8,294 bases of DNA from Novosphingobium sp. UBA1948 (lineage in GTDB: Bacteria; Pseudomonadota; Alphaproteobacteria; Sphingomonadales; Sphingomonadaceae), in NCBI GenBank assembly GCA_002336765.1, contig DDES01000182.1:1-8294 (forward strand), written 5' to 3'. This document shows, piece by piece, positions 1 to 6,142 of the stretch (positions are counted from its first letter, which is position 1; every line of letters starts with the position of its first letter). The notes beneath the pieces are model-generated. The model was not told the origin of the DNA and made no database searches. It was given only the letters and a program-made list of their open reading frames with translations. A program made the translations under genes and the position numbers.

Positions 1-269
1 TAGCGGCCATAGGGCTGATGCGCCGAGAGCATGTCGTTATAGGCGGTGACGATGGCGAGGTTCTGGGCCTTGGTGAAGGCCATCACCGGCTGGTCGCCCT
101 CGGCGCCCGCATAGGCATGGGCGAGGTTGGAGCAGCCATAGCGCGCGCTGCGGTTTTTATGCGCGTCGCCCTCGCGCGCCATCAGGTCGAGATAGGCGGC
201 GCGGCTGGCTTTCGAGCGGGCGATGACGCGCTCGGTGACGCGGGCGACAACGGGGTGCAGTTTGGTCAT
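1..269 (-). CDS. edd: 6-phosphogluconate dehydratase, N-terminal part (cut by window edge)
   Basis: Edd dehydrates 6-phosphogluconate to 2-keto-3-deoxy-6-phosphogluconate, the first committed step of the Entner-Doudoroff pathway; it is a cytosolic Fe-S enzyme of the IlvD/Edd family. Only the first 89 residues are present. They include the family-typical stretch YGCSNLAHAYAG (about residues 44-55), whose Cys is in the position of an Fe-S ligand in the family, and AYNDMLSAHQPYG near the edge, close to the ITSYNDMLSAHQPY segment of the E. coli enzyme. The ATG at 267-269 is preceded by GAGG about 5 nt upstream. It lies 11 bp after the zwf stop codon, so the two genes are almost certainly co-transcribed and act in consecutive steps (via 6-phosphogluconolactonase, not seen here). 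The remaining ~500 residues lie left of the window. Identification is firm. Confidence 0.95.
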   Translation of the reverse strand, partial: MTKLHPVVARVTERVIARSKASRAAYLDLMAREGDAHKNRSARYGCSNLAHAYAGAEGDQPVMAFTKAQNLAIVTAYNDMLSAHQPYGR

Positions 270-280
270 TTCAGCCTCGC

Positions 281-1777
281 TTATTCATGCCACGCCACGC
301 CATCCTTGGCGGTGAGCGCGATGGCCGAGGTGGGGCCCCAGCTGCCGGCGGTATAATGCGCGGGGGTGATGCCGGTTTCCGTCCACACTTTGCGGATGCC
401 GTCGATCCATGCCCATTGCGCCTCCACCTCGTCGCGGCGGACGAACAACGTTTGGTCTCCCTCGATCAGGTCGAGCAGCAGGCGTTCATAGGCAATGCGC
501 TTGGTGGGGCCGGCAAAAGCATCCTCCATACGGATGTCGAGCGCCACCTCGCGCAGGCGCACGCCCCCGCGATCAAGGCCGGGCACCTTGGCATTGGTGG
601 TGAAGGTGATGTTTTCCTCGGGCTGGATGCCGATGATGAGGCGGTTGGCCTGTGCCACCGCGCCGCGCTGGGCGAACATCGAATGCGGCACGGGACGGAA
701 TTGCACGATGATTTCGGTGGTGCGCTTGGGCAGGCGTTTGCCGGTGCGCAGATAGAAGGGCACACCCTTCCAGCGCCAGTTGTCGATATGGGCTTTCAAG
801 GCCACGAAAGTCTCTGTGCCCGAGGGGCGACCCAATTCGTCATCATAGCCGGGCACGGCATTGCCGTCGATCGCGCCCTTGCGATACTGGCCGGTCACGG
901 TGTCGGCGGCGGTGATGGGGCGCAGCGAGCGTAACACCTTGGTTTTCTCGCCGCGGATGGCGGCAGGGTCGAAGCGGCTGGGCGGCTCCATCGCCACCAG
1001 CGCGAGGAGTTGCAGCATATGGTTCTGCACCATGTCGCGCAGCGCCCCCGCGCCGTCGTAAAAGCCGACGCGGCCTTCGAGGCCGACGGTTTCGGCCACG
1101 GTGATCTGCACATGGTCGATGTAATGCGCGTTCCAGATCGGCTCGAAGAAGATGTTGGCAAAGCGCAGCGCCAGCAGGTTCTGCACCGTTTCCTTGCCCA
1201 GATAGTGGTCGATGCGGAAAATGCGGTCTTCGGAAAAAGCGGCCCCCACCGCGTCGTTGATATGGCGGCTGGTGTCGAGATCGGTGCCCAATGGCTTTTC
1301 CAGACCGATGCGGGCCTTGGCACCCGCAAGGCCGCTGGCCTGAAGGCCCGCGATGGTCGGCTCGAACAGGCTGGGCGCGGTGGAGAGGAAAATCGCGAGG
1401 CCTTTGTCCGGCGTGCCGACCTTTTTGGCCAGATCGGCGAAATGCGCGGTCTGGTTGGCATCAAGCGCTTGATAGGAGAGGCGCTCGAGGAAGCTGGGGA
1501 TGGCGGGCTTGCGATGCTCGGGCAGGAATTTGTCGAGCGCGTCGGCCGCGAAGGCGCGGAAGCCTGCATCATCCAGATCGGAGCGCGCGGTGCCGATGAT
1601 ACACAGGTTCTGCGGCACCAGATGATCGGCATGCAGCGCGCAGAGCGAGGGCAGCAGCATGCGCTGGGCAAGGTCGCCTGTGGCGCCGAACAGCAGCAGC
1701 TTGTCAGCGATAAAGCTCATTTCCGGTGTCCCCTCGGGCGTCACGGCGGGCGTGGCGGCATGCGTCATGGAATTCAC
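281..1777 (-). CDS. zwf: Glucose-6-phosphate 1-dehydrogenase
   Basis: Oxidises glucose-6-phosphate to 6-phosphogluconolactone with NAD(P)+ and feeds the Entner-Doudoroff and pentose phosphate routes in the cytosol. Counting from the GTG at 1775-1777, the protein is 498 aa. It shows the dinucleotide-binding GATGDLAQR (31-39), EKPLG (160-164) and the catalytic signature RIDHYLGKE (188-196), in which the His-containing core binds substrate. It also keeps the Zymomonas-like blocks VAETVGLEGR and IAYERLLLDLIEGD. The GTG start was chosen because AAGGAGG sits 9 nt upstream. An ATG at 1718-1720 (479 aa) matches the family N-terminus better but has only a weak GGGGA signal; an ATG at 1766-1768 is too far from the strong site. 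The extra ~19 residues are rich in Thr, Pro and Ala and look unstructured. The gene is followed 11 bp later by edd; its leader carries operator-like repeats. Confidence 0.95.
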   Translation of the reverse strand: MNSMTHAATPAVTPEGTPEMSFIADKLLLFGATGDLAQRMLLPSLCALHADHLVPQNLCIIGTARSDLDDAGFRAFAADALDKFLPEHRKPAIPSFLERLSYQALDANQTAHFADLAKKVGTPDKGLAIFLSTAPSLFEPTIAGLQASGLAGAKARIGLEKPLGTDLDTSRHINDAVGAAFSEDRIFRIDHYLGKETVQNLLALRFANIFFEPIWNAHYIDHVQITVAETVGLEGRVGFYDGAGALRDMVQNHMLQLLALVAMEPPSRFDPAAIRGEKTKVLRSLRPITAADTVTGQYRKGAIDGNAVPGYDDELGRPSGTETFVALKAHIDNWRWKGVPFYLRTGKRLPKRTTEIIVQFRPVPHSMFAQRGAVAQANRLIIGIQPEENITFTTNAKVPGLDRGGVRLREVALDIRMEDAFAGPTKRIAYERLLLDLIEGDQTLFVRRDEVEAQWAWIDGIRKVWTETGITPAHYTAGSWGPTSAIALTAKDGVAWHE

Positions 1778-1816
1778 GGGGGCATTCCTCCTTATGGCAG
1801 GGAGCGTGCGGCCCTT

Positions 1817-1841
1817 CTTGTTACGGGCAGCATGTAACAAG
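1817..1841. promoter_or_regulatory. Perfect inverted repeat upstream of zwf, probable operator
   Basis: CTTGTTAC (1817-1824) and GTAACAAG (1834-1841) form a perfect 8-bp inverted repeat with a 9-nt spacer, 40 bp upstream of the preferred zwf start. The TGTTAC/GTAACA half-sites resemble those of LacI-type gluconate repressors, and the TTGT...ACAA ends recall HexR sites of gamma-proteobacteria. The spacing fits neither well, so the regulator is unknown. The position is right for control of the zwf-edd operon. It could also form a hairpin in the leader RNA. Confidence 0.5.
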
Positions 1842-1907
1842 CGGGCGGGCGCGGCGCCAGAGAAGGGGGCGGTTTCTGGCGGCGTTGCGGGCTGTCTGAA
1901 TACGAAT

Positions 1908-1919
1908 TTCAGCGCTGAA
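1908..1919. promoter_or_regulatory. 12-bp perfect palindrome in the zwf leader
   Basis: TTCAGCGCTGAA is a perfect palindrome about 130 bp upstream of the preferred zwf start and 30 bp downstream of the cyclophilin gene stop. On the zwf strand TATTCAG occurs twice here, once overlapping the palindrome. It may be a second protein-binding site in the zwf promoter region. I could not place -35/-10 boxes with confidence, and no hairpin with a T-tract marks a terminator for the upstream gene. Confidence 0.3.
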
Positions 1920-1950
1920 TAGGAATGTGCATTTGCTTGGGAAGCGCGGG

Positions 1951-3027
1951 TTAAGGTGCGCGGCGGATCGGGACGGGGATGTTGCAGATGTCGGCGCTGC
2001 CCGCAGCATAGATGTAGAAGGCATCGCGCCGGTTGACGCGGGCGCTCACATAGTCACGGAAAGTCTGGCTCTCGGTCGAGAGGTACTGGAAGCGGGGCTG
2101 CTCGGCGGGCGGCAGGGTACTGGCGAGGCGGATCGAGAGGATCGGGGTGTTCTTCGCCTTGTCATTATACATGCCGTTGCCCGGTGCGCGGGGCAGGCTG
2201 GAGAGATGCTCGATCCCCTCGATCACGCGGCCCACCACCGCGATGTTGCGGTCCAACTGGCGGGGCGGGGTGCCGATCACGGCATAGAGCTCGGCGCCGG
2301 TGCCGGTGTCGGGTGAATTGTTGCGGCCTACGCCGACGGTGGCGTAGCAATGGGTGGGCCAGATTTTGCCGTCTTCGATGGCGAAAGGCCAGCCTTGCCA
2401 ATTGACCGTCATCGAAGCGTAGGCATCACCACGAGATGGCGAAAGCTTCAGGCCTAGGTATGAACTGTATTTATGGGCACCAGCTCGAACGTTTGGCGGT
2501 GTTTCGGCCACAAGCATTCGGGCTTTGGCCAGCAGTGCTTGCTCGATTTTGGTTTTGAGCGCCTTGTCTGCAATGTTCATCACCGGCTGAGTATATTCGC
2601 TCTCCGGCACCACCGCCAAACCGGCGGGCAGCGGCTTGGCTTGCGGCGTATCCTCATCGGGATCGCCAAACTGCGCCACCCAATTGTCCTGCACGCGATA
2701 GACCGCGCCATTATCCCACCAATGGGCCAACGCCAGCTTGCGCATATTGCCGATCCAGCCCTGACTGAACGGCGCGGGCAGGGTCTGGATGATGACGTTG
2801 CGCGGCTTGCCGGCGGCATCGGGGGCGAGTGTCATCACCAGCAGATCCTCGGGCGCGATGCTCGCCCAATCGCTGGCAGGCGCCGCTTTGACGATCTCGC
2901 CCGATGTCCGCTGCTTGGGGGGCTCTGCCTTGTCCGGTGCTTGGGATGCCTGCGGCGCGGCGGACAGCGCAGCGGCGGGGAGGGCGAGGGCCAAAGCGAG
3001 GGCTTGGACTACGAGGATTTTTCGCAT
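1951..3027 (-). CDS. Exported cyclophilin-type peptidyl-prolyl cis-trans isomerase
   Basis: Probable periplasmic prolyl isomerase (foldase) of the cyclophilin superfamily, 358 aa from the ATG at 3025-3027. Residues 1-24 form a signal peptide (basic MRK, then an Ala/Leu core, ending near ALSAAP). A Lys/Pro-rich linker follows, then the cyclophilin fold from about residue 61. WWDNGAVYRVQDNWVAQFGDP (about 103-123) matches the FHR...GFxxQGGDP region and keeps the catalytic Arg as R111. DRNIAVVGRVIEGIEHL matches the C-terminal DGKHVVFGKVxEG strand and helix. The protein is about twice the length of a minimal cyclophilin because of a long insert (about 130-200) and C-terminal extension; similar long forms are known to me from sphingomonads. 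An in-frame GTG at 3049-3051 is less likely as it would bury the signal peptide. Codon use shifts to low GC3 at about 2410-2580. It is divergent from the tRNA gene, 77 bp away. Confidence 0.82.
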   Translation of the reverse strand: MRKILVVQALALALALPAAALSAAPQASQAPDKAEPPKQRTSGEIVKAAPASDWASIAPEDLLVMTLAPDAAGKPRNVIIQTLPAPFSQGWIGNMRKLALAHWWDNGAVYRVQDNWVAQFGDPDEDTPQAKPLPAGLAVVPESEYTQPVMNIADKALKTKIEQALLAKARMLVAETPPNVRAGAHKYSSYLGLKLSPSRGDAYASMTVNWQGWPFAIEDGKIWPTHCYATVGVGRNNSPDTGTGAELYAVIGTPPRQLDRNIAVVGRVIEGIEHLSSLPRAPGNGMYNDKAKNTPILSIRLASTLPPAEQPRFQYLSTESQTFRDYVSARVNRRDAFYIYAAGSADICNIPVPIRRAP

Positions 3028-3104
3028 GGGTGCAATGTGCCTCGCCGCCACGACTTGCGCAACCCGCCGGTTGCCGCTAGGGGCCTGCCTTCCAGAGCTA
3101 ATGC

Positions 3105-3195
3105 GGAGCGGTGGCCGAGTGGTCGAAGGCGCTCGCCTGGAAAGTGAGTATACGTCAAAAGCGTATCGAGGGTTCGAATCCCTCCCGCTCCGCCA
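3105..3195 (+). tRNA. tRNA-Ser (anticodon GGA)
   Basis: A class II tRNA of 91 nt with encoded CCA. The acceptor arms GGAGCGG (3105-3111) and CCGCTCC (3185-3191) pair perfectly; the discriminator is G3192 and CCA is at 3193-3195. The anticodon loop CTGGAAA (3137-3143) places GGA at 3139-3141, reading UCC/UCU. The anticodon stem has one G-U pair. A long variable arm (ATACG...CGTAT) is diagnostic of serine tRNAs. The T arm is GAGGG-TTCGAAT-CCCTC. tRNA-Ser genes are common integration targets for phages; the 3' end here faces a repeat-rich region and phage-type genes, but no second copy of the tRNA 3' end is present in this window. Confidence 0.97.
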
Positions 3196-3250
3196 GATCC
3201 CGAACTTTCACGGCCTCACGTGAACACGGGCGAACTAAAAAATCATGGAT

Positions 3251-3564
3251 TGTCGATAGGTTGGACCGGAGGGCAGTTCGCCGTGGTTCGTCGCGGGTTG
3301 CCAAAAATCATGGCAAACCGCTGCAGGAACTATGGCTGGAATTATGGCTTGATCGACGCCACGCGCGCGTGATAGTTTGAAAAGGCATTGTCAGAGCAAA
3401 ATTGCGAGCGGGGTGTAGCGCGCCAAAAATTCGCGACATTAATTCCGCGACAAAAATTAGCGCGGCGGGTGTAGCGGGCCAAAAATTCTGGCCAAAAATA
3501 GCTGGCCAAAAATTAGCGCGGTGGGGCGCCTGACACAGCGGCCTTCCGGCCAACCTATCGGACA
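3251..3564. repeat. ~314-bp segment bounded by imperfect inverted repeats (MITE-like)
   Basis: The arms at 3251-3273 and 3542-3564 are inverted copies of one another: 21 of 24 aligned columns match, with one substitution and two single-base indels. They share TGTC, GATAGGTTGG and CCGGA blocks. The bounded segment contains no transposase and includes the two 56-bp tandem units. I could not see a convincing target-site duplication outside the arms. It may be a degenerate non-autonomous element, a pair of recombination or protein-binding sites, or a long-range RNA stem. Confidence 0.5.
3411..3522. repeat. Two tandem 56-bp repeat units
   Basis: Unit 1 is 3411-3466 and unit 2 is 3467-3522, directly adjacent, identical at 44 of 56 positions. 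Both begin with GGGTGTAGCG and end with CAAAAATTAGCGCGG followed by C or T. Each carries CCAAAAATT near its start. Unit 2 has three CCAAAAAT copies (GGCCAAAAATTCT, GGCCAAAAATAGCT, GGCCAAAAATTAGC) at 13-14 bp spacing, while the corresponding middle copy in unit 1 is degenerate. The regular short spacing suggests repeated binding sites or an expanding minisatellite. Confidence 0.75.
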
Positions 3565-3597
3565 CCCCAGACGGGAAAATATCTGCATTTGGGAGGG

Positions 3598-3645
3598 TGC
3601 AGGGACGACAACAATGTGGTCGTCGGAGAAGATGTCGCCCCTGCA
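3598..3645 (-). other. Long hairpin with an alternative nested pairing
   Basis: Arms 3598-3609 and 3634-3645 are inverted repeats matching at 11 of 12 positions. In RNA read leftward the single mismatch becomes a G-U pair, giving a continuous 12-bp stem with a 24-nt loop. The loop contains GTCGTC (3619-3624), which can pair with GACGAC (3604-3609) of the left arm, so two mutually exclusive structures are possible. No T-tract follows, so a rho-independent terminator is not supported. It lies on the downstream side of the phage gene cluster. Confidence 0.45.
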
Positions 3646-3681
3646 AGTACCTGATACCAATATCATGGTTAATTTCGCATT

Positions 3682-3698
3682 ATAGCTTGACCAGCTAT
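3682..3698. repeat. Short inverted repeat, possible protein-binding site
   Basis: ATAGCT (3682-3687) and AGCTAT (3693-3698) form a perfect 6-bp inverted repeat with a TGACC spacer. It lies in AT-rich sequence between the phage cluster and the 56-bp repeats. An operator or recombinase core site is possible, but nothing identifies the partner. Confidence 0.3.
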
Positions 3699-3723
3699 TT
3701 CACCGCAGTCACCTTCGCCATCG

Positions 3724-3739
3724 CTCTAGGAGACTAGAG
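3724..3739. repeat. Perfect 6-bp hairpin with GAGA loop
   Basis: CTCTAG (3724-3729), loop GAGA, CTAGAG (3734-3739). In plus-strand RNA the loop is a GNRA tetraloop. It is 3 bp from the larger stem at 3742-3782, so the two form a compact structured block just downstream of the last phage gene. Confidence 0.35.
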
Positions 3740-3741
3740 TA

Positions 3742-3782
3742 GGGGCGGCATGAGACCCTCCCGGCTACCAACTTGCCGCCCC
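3742..3782 (-). terminator. Stem-loop just after the last phage gene, possible transcription end
   Basis: GGGGCGGCA (3742-3750) and TGCCGCCCC (3774-3782) form a perfect 9-bp GC-rich stem with a 23-nt loop, starting 10 nt after the stop codon of the 55-aa gene. The position suits the end of the leftward late operon. No T-run follows, and the loop is long, so it may act through rho or as an RNA-stability element and not as a classical intrinsic terminator. Confidence 0.4.
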
Positions 3783-3792
3783 ACCCCTTTCA

Positions 3793-3960
3793 TCACTCGC
3801 CGTAAAGCTGCGCCACCGCAGCGGCGATTTCCTCGTCCGTCGCATCCTCGGGCAACTCGACAAACTCGCTGCCCGAGCGCGTGCCATCCGGCAAAACAAT
3901 GGTGGCCTGCACCTGCCACCCTTCACCGGTCCATGTCTTCGCATTGATGGTCGTAGCCAT
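3793..3960 (-). CDS. Small 55-aa phage-associated protein of unknown function
   Basis: Last gene of the leftward phage cluster. The ATG at 3958-3960 has AAGGAG 9 nt upstream, and that Shine-Dalgarno overlaps the stop codon of the preceding 718-aa gene (13 bp apart), so the two are probably translationally linked. The protein is acidic at its C-terminus: a beta-rich first half (WQVQATIVLPDG) is followed by ELPEDATDEEIAAAVAQLYGE, predicted as a short amphipathic helix. No signal peptide, membrane segment or catalytic motif is seen. I do not recognise the family. Its placement after a large virion protein would fit a small accessory or chaperone for that protein, but this is inference. Confidence 0.75.
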   Translation of the reverse strand: MATTINAKTWTGEGWQVQATIVLPDGTRSGSEFVELPEDATDEEIAAAVAQLYGE

Positions 3961-3973
3961 TGGTCGTCGCTCC

Positions 3974-6130
3974 TTAAGGGGCCTGATAACCCTGCACGTT
4001 GCAGAGTACGTTTGCGCCCGTTGTGCCGCAGTTGACGTTGAGAGCGGTTGCCGCTGTGCCCGCCACAGGTGTCGGGAAATCCACCACGACCGGCATGGCC
4101 ATGCTGGCTGGAAGGTTGATCGACCAGACTGTCGTGGCGCCATCCTGCAACAGGAATGTCGTTGCGACACCGCTGGTGTTCTGCACCTGCACGCCGGTCA
4201 CATAGTTCTTGATGCCCGCCGCGCCCGCCGCCTTGGCCGCAACAGCAGCGTTCGTGGTGAGCGTGCCCGTATAGCGCCAGTCGGCCTCGGGGATCGAGTA
4301 AGGCTTGCTGATCAGGGCGCCGATCAGCGTTGCCAAAAGATACTGCTGGCGCCCCGTGGTACCGGTGGTGGGGTTGGCTGATACGCCGTAGCCGGATACC
4401 AGAACCGGAGGCGGTACAAGGCTGGATTGGTTGGCCTGTGCCCCTTGCATATTGAGGCTGGCGTTCTGTACGACTACAGGCCCTGCCCCAGCCGCGTCAT
4501 TAGCCGGACGCGATAGCGCCTCCACCCGTAGGCGCTCGAAGTCAAACAGTCGCACAAAGCTGACGCGAAGATCGGTACGCTTGATAATGGCACCGCCGCA
4601 GTTTGTGGATGTAAAATCGGCAGGCGGAATAGTGGTGCCAATAGCCTCAAACACCGCCGATGTGCCATTGATATCGCGGACGCGCCATGCGCCGTCCACC
4701 CCGAGCGACACACCGGCAGTATTGACCACGCCGATGGTATCTACATAGTCACCGACAGAGAAATTGCTCCATGCACCCCATCCAACAAGGGTCAGAATAC
4801 CGGAGGCGAGTGTAGCAGACTGCACCGAAGTTGCGTTCGCACCCTGCATCACCTGCCCGCCGTTCACGCGCGCTACCATACCGCCATAGCTCGTGGCGGT
4901 TGCGAGGCTGCCCCAGACAACCGTGAAGGAGGTAGCATCGATCACACTGGCGACTTGCGTCGCAGCGCTTAGGTTGGGGAAGTTTGAGCTATCACGAACC
5001 CCGAAGCTATTGATCCAATCGTTAGCCGTCAGCCCATGCGGTCGGTCCATCAGAACCGTTGCGGTAGCAGAACCGTTTTTGGTCACCGAAACGATGGCAC
5101 CGACCGGAGCGGTGAGCGATTTGTAGTTCTCGCCACGGATGCGGACCTTGTAGGTCTTGGTAGGATCAGGCGCCACCTGCGACATGGTAGCACGCGCCGT
5201 AGCCTGGCCGGTGGTATCGACCGATGCGTCTTGCCACTGAACGCGGTCACTCATCATAGCGAGGCGGTATTCGCTAGTCGGTCGGAAGGCGTAGGTAAGG
5301 GCCGCTGCAATAGCCTGAACAGACGCCGTGCTATTGATGGTAGTACTATGATTGCCCGCGATAGTGCCGCCGATTGGCGTCAAGTCACCACCCGCCGACT
5401 TGACGTAAAAGCTGGCCTGACCAGCGTTGCCTTGCTCGAAGATCATCGCCGAGCCATCAGGGGCGCCCAACATCCCCGGGCGCAGCGTCACGAGGCCACT
5501 GGCGAACGGTCCAACCGTAAGCGTCGGGATGTTACCGCCCGGACCTGCCGTAGCCGTGAACTGCTGGGCGGTCGGCGTAGTAGCAACGACCAGCGCCGAA
5601 TAGTTCATGCGGCTATCAGCGCAACCATAGATGCCGATGCGCTGACCGGGGCGAAGATTGTGGTTCGCGACCATATTGGCCGTCAGCGTCGTACCGCTCT
5701 GCGAGATCGACGCGATTGCAAGATCCCCAGGGATGGCGGCAGGCGTGTCGGTCGATACCAATTCAACCACGAACTGCTGGCCGATGGTGCGCTGGCTCAT
5801 GTGGGCACCAAATGCCATTTCCAGCGGCATAGGGGCCGTGAACAGGCTCTCGATGTACGACTGCGACCCCAGCGTCCACGGAGACTTCGAAATCACCAGA
5901 TAGGACGAGCCAGCAGCGTTGCCATCAACAGCCACGATGTCGCCGTTGGCTTGGGTTACGCTCCAATCGTCACCGGGAAAAACCTCGAAGGCTTCGCGGT
6001 AGGAAACGATGTTGGAAGCATTCACAGGAAGGGCATTCGTGCGGGTAACCGGCGCCAGCGCATTGGGATCATTCCCCGCAAACAGCCCGACACCCTCGAC
6101 CAGACCGCCGTCTGTGTACACCTTGGCCAC
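3974..6130 (-). CDS. 718-aa modular phage virion protein (tail or head-fibre type)
   Basis: Probable structural protein displayed on the virion; exact role unknown. The GTG at 6128-6130 is chosen because AAGGAG lies 8 nt upstream and overlaps the stop of the endolysin gene (12 bp apart). The N-terminus begins MAKVYTDGGLVEGVGLF. Three related beta-rich modules can be seen, at about 138-195, 346-407 and 434-498: each opens with a strand rich in Ser/Thr/Gly, reaches a turn (HNLRPGQRI, HGLTANDWI, FSVGDYV), a G-x-x-x-x IGIYG-like strand, and ends with a FT/VF strand (QQFTATA, SFTVVWG, AVFEAIG). Residues from about 606 to the end form a separate beta-sandwich-like domain (KNYVTGVQVQNTSG..., ending NVQGYQAP) of a type I recall at the C-termini of phage structural proteins. 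There is no signal peptide, membrane segment or enzyme motif. Codon use is less GC3-biased in the middle than in host genes, in keeping with phage origin. Confidence 0.8.
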   Translation of the reverse strand: MAKVYTDGGLVEGVGLFAGNDPNALAPVTRTNALPVNASNIVSYREAFEVFPGDDWSVTQANGDIVAVDGNAAGSSYLVISKSPWTLGSQSYIESLFTAPMPLEMAFGAHMSQRTIGQQFVVELVSTDTPAAIPGDLAIASISQSGTTLTANMVANHNLRPGQRIGIYGCADSRMNYSALVVATTPTAQQFTATAGPGGNIPTLTVGPFASGLVTLRPGMLGAPDGSAMIFEQGNAGQASFYVKSAGGDLTPIGGTIAGNHSTTINSTASVQAIAAALTYAFRPTSEYRLAMMSDRVQWQDASVDTTGQATARATMSQVAPDPTKTYKVRIRGENYKSLTAPVGAIVSVTKNGSATATVLMDRPHGLTANDWINSFGVRDSSNFPNLSAATQVASVIDATSFTVVWGSLATATSYGGMVARVNGGQVMQGANATSVQSATLASGILTLVGWGAWSNFSVGDYVDTIGVVNTAGVSLGVDGAWRVRDINGTSAVFEAIGTTIPPADFTSTNCGGAIIKRTDLRVSFVRLFDFERLRVEALSRPANDAAGAGPVVVQNASLNMQGAQANQSSLVPPPVLVSGYGVSANPTTGTTGRQQYLLATLIGALISKPYSIPEADWRYTGTLTTNAAVAAKAAGAAGIKNYVTGVQVQNTSGVATTFLLQDGATTVWSINLPASMAMPVVVDFPTPVAGTAATALNVNCGTTGANVLCNVQGYQAP

Positions 6131-6142
6131 GACCTCTACTCC

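Larger units (their letters stand above)
3196..3792. other. Repeat- and hairpin-rich non-coding region between tRNA-Ser and phage genes
   Basis: About 600 bp without a convincing gene, locally more AT-rich than its flanks. It holds a long-range inverted repeat pair, two tandem 56-bp units, a 12-bp tandem pair (GGAACTATGGCT and GGAATTATGGCT, 3326-3349), two copies of AAAAATCATGG (3238-3248 and 3303-3313), and hairpins at 3296-3319, 3598-3645, 3682-3698 and 3724-3739. Several small leftward open frames exist (for example 3457-3666), but their C-terminal parts simply translate the CCAAAAATT repeats, and I see no ribosome-binding site that singles one out. This is the likely junction between host DNA and the prophage-like cluster. 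I found no terminator with a clear T-tract on either strand. Confidence 0.6.

Noticed and set aside
1010..1837. Long plus-strand open frames antisense to zwf
   Set aside because: zwf is certain from its motifs; these frames are composition-driven shadows.
3196..3235. Intrinsic terminator after tRNA-Ser
   Set aside because: TTCACG...CGTGAA is a weak 6-bp inverted repeat with no T-tract on the tRNA strand; the following A-run would be a T-run only on the opposite strand, without an adjacent stem.
3411..3522. CRISPR-like array
   Set aside because: The units are directly adjacent and diverge in the middle; there are no unique spacers of uniform length and no cas genes.
3457..3666. Leftward 69-codon frame (MILVSGTCRGDIF...) in the repeat region
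   Set aside because: The second half merely translates the CCAAAAATT repeats (ALIFGQLF, ARIFGPL), no good ribosome-binding site precedes it, and overlapping frames look equally plausible. It could be a remnant, but I cannot support it as a gene.
3661..3700. dif-like or other tyrosine-recombinase core site
   Set aside because: AATTTCGCATTATAG faintly recalls XerCD arms, but the second arm does not match and the spacing is off.
3974..6130. Diversity-generating retroelement target
   Set aside because: No reverse transcriptase, no template/variable repeat pair and no C-type lectin-like C-terminus were seen in this window.
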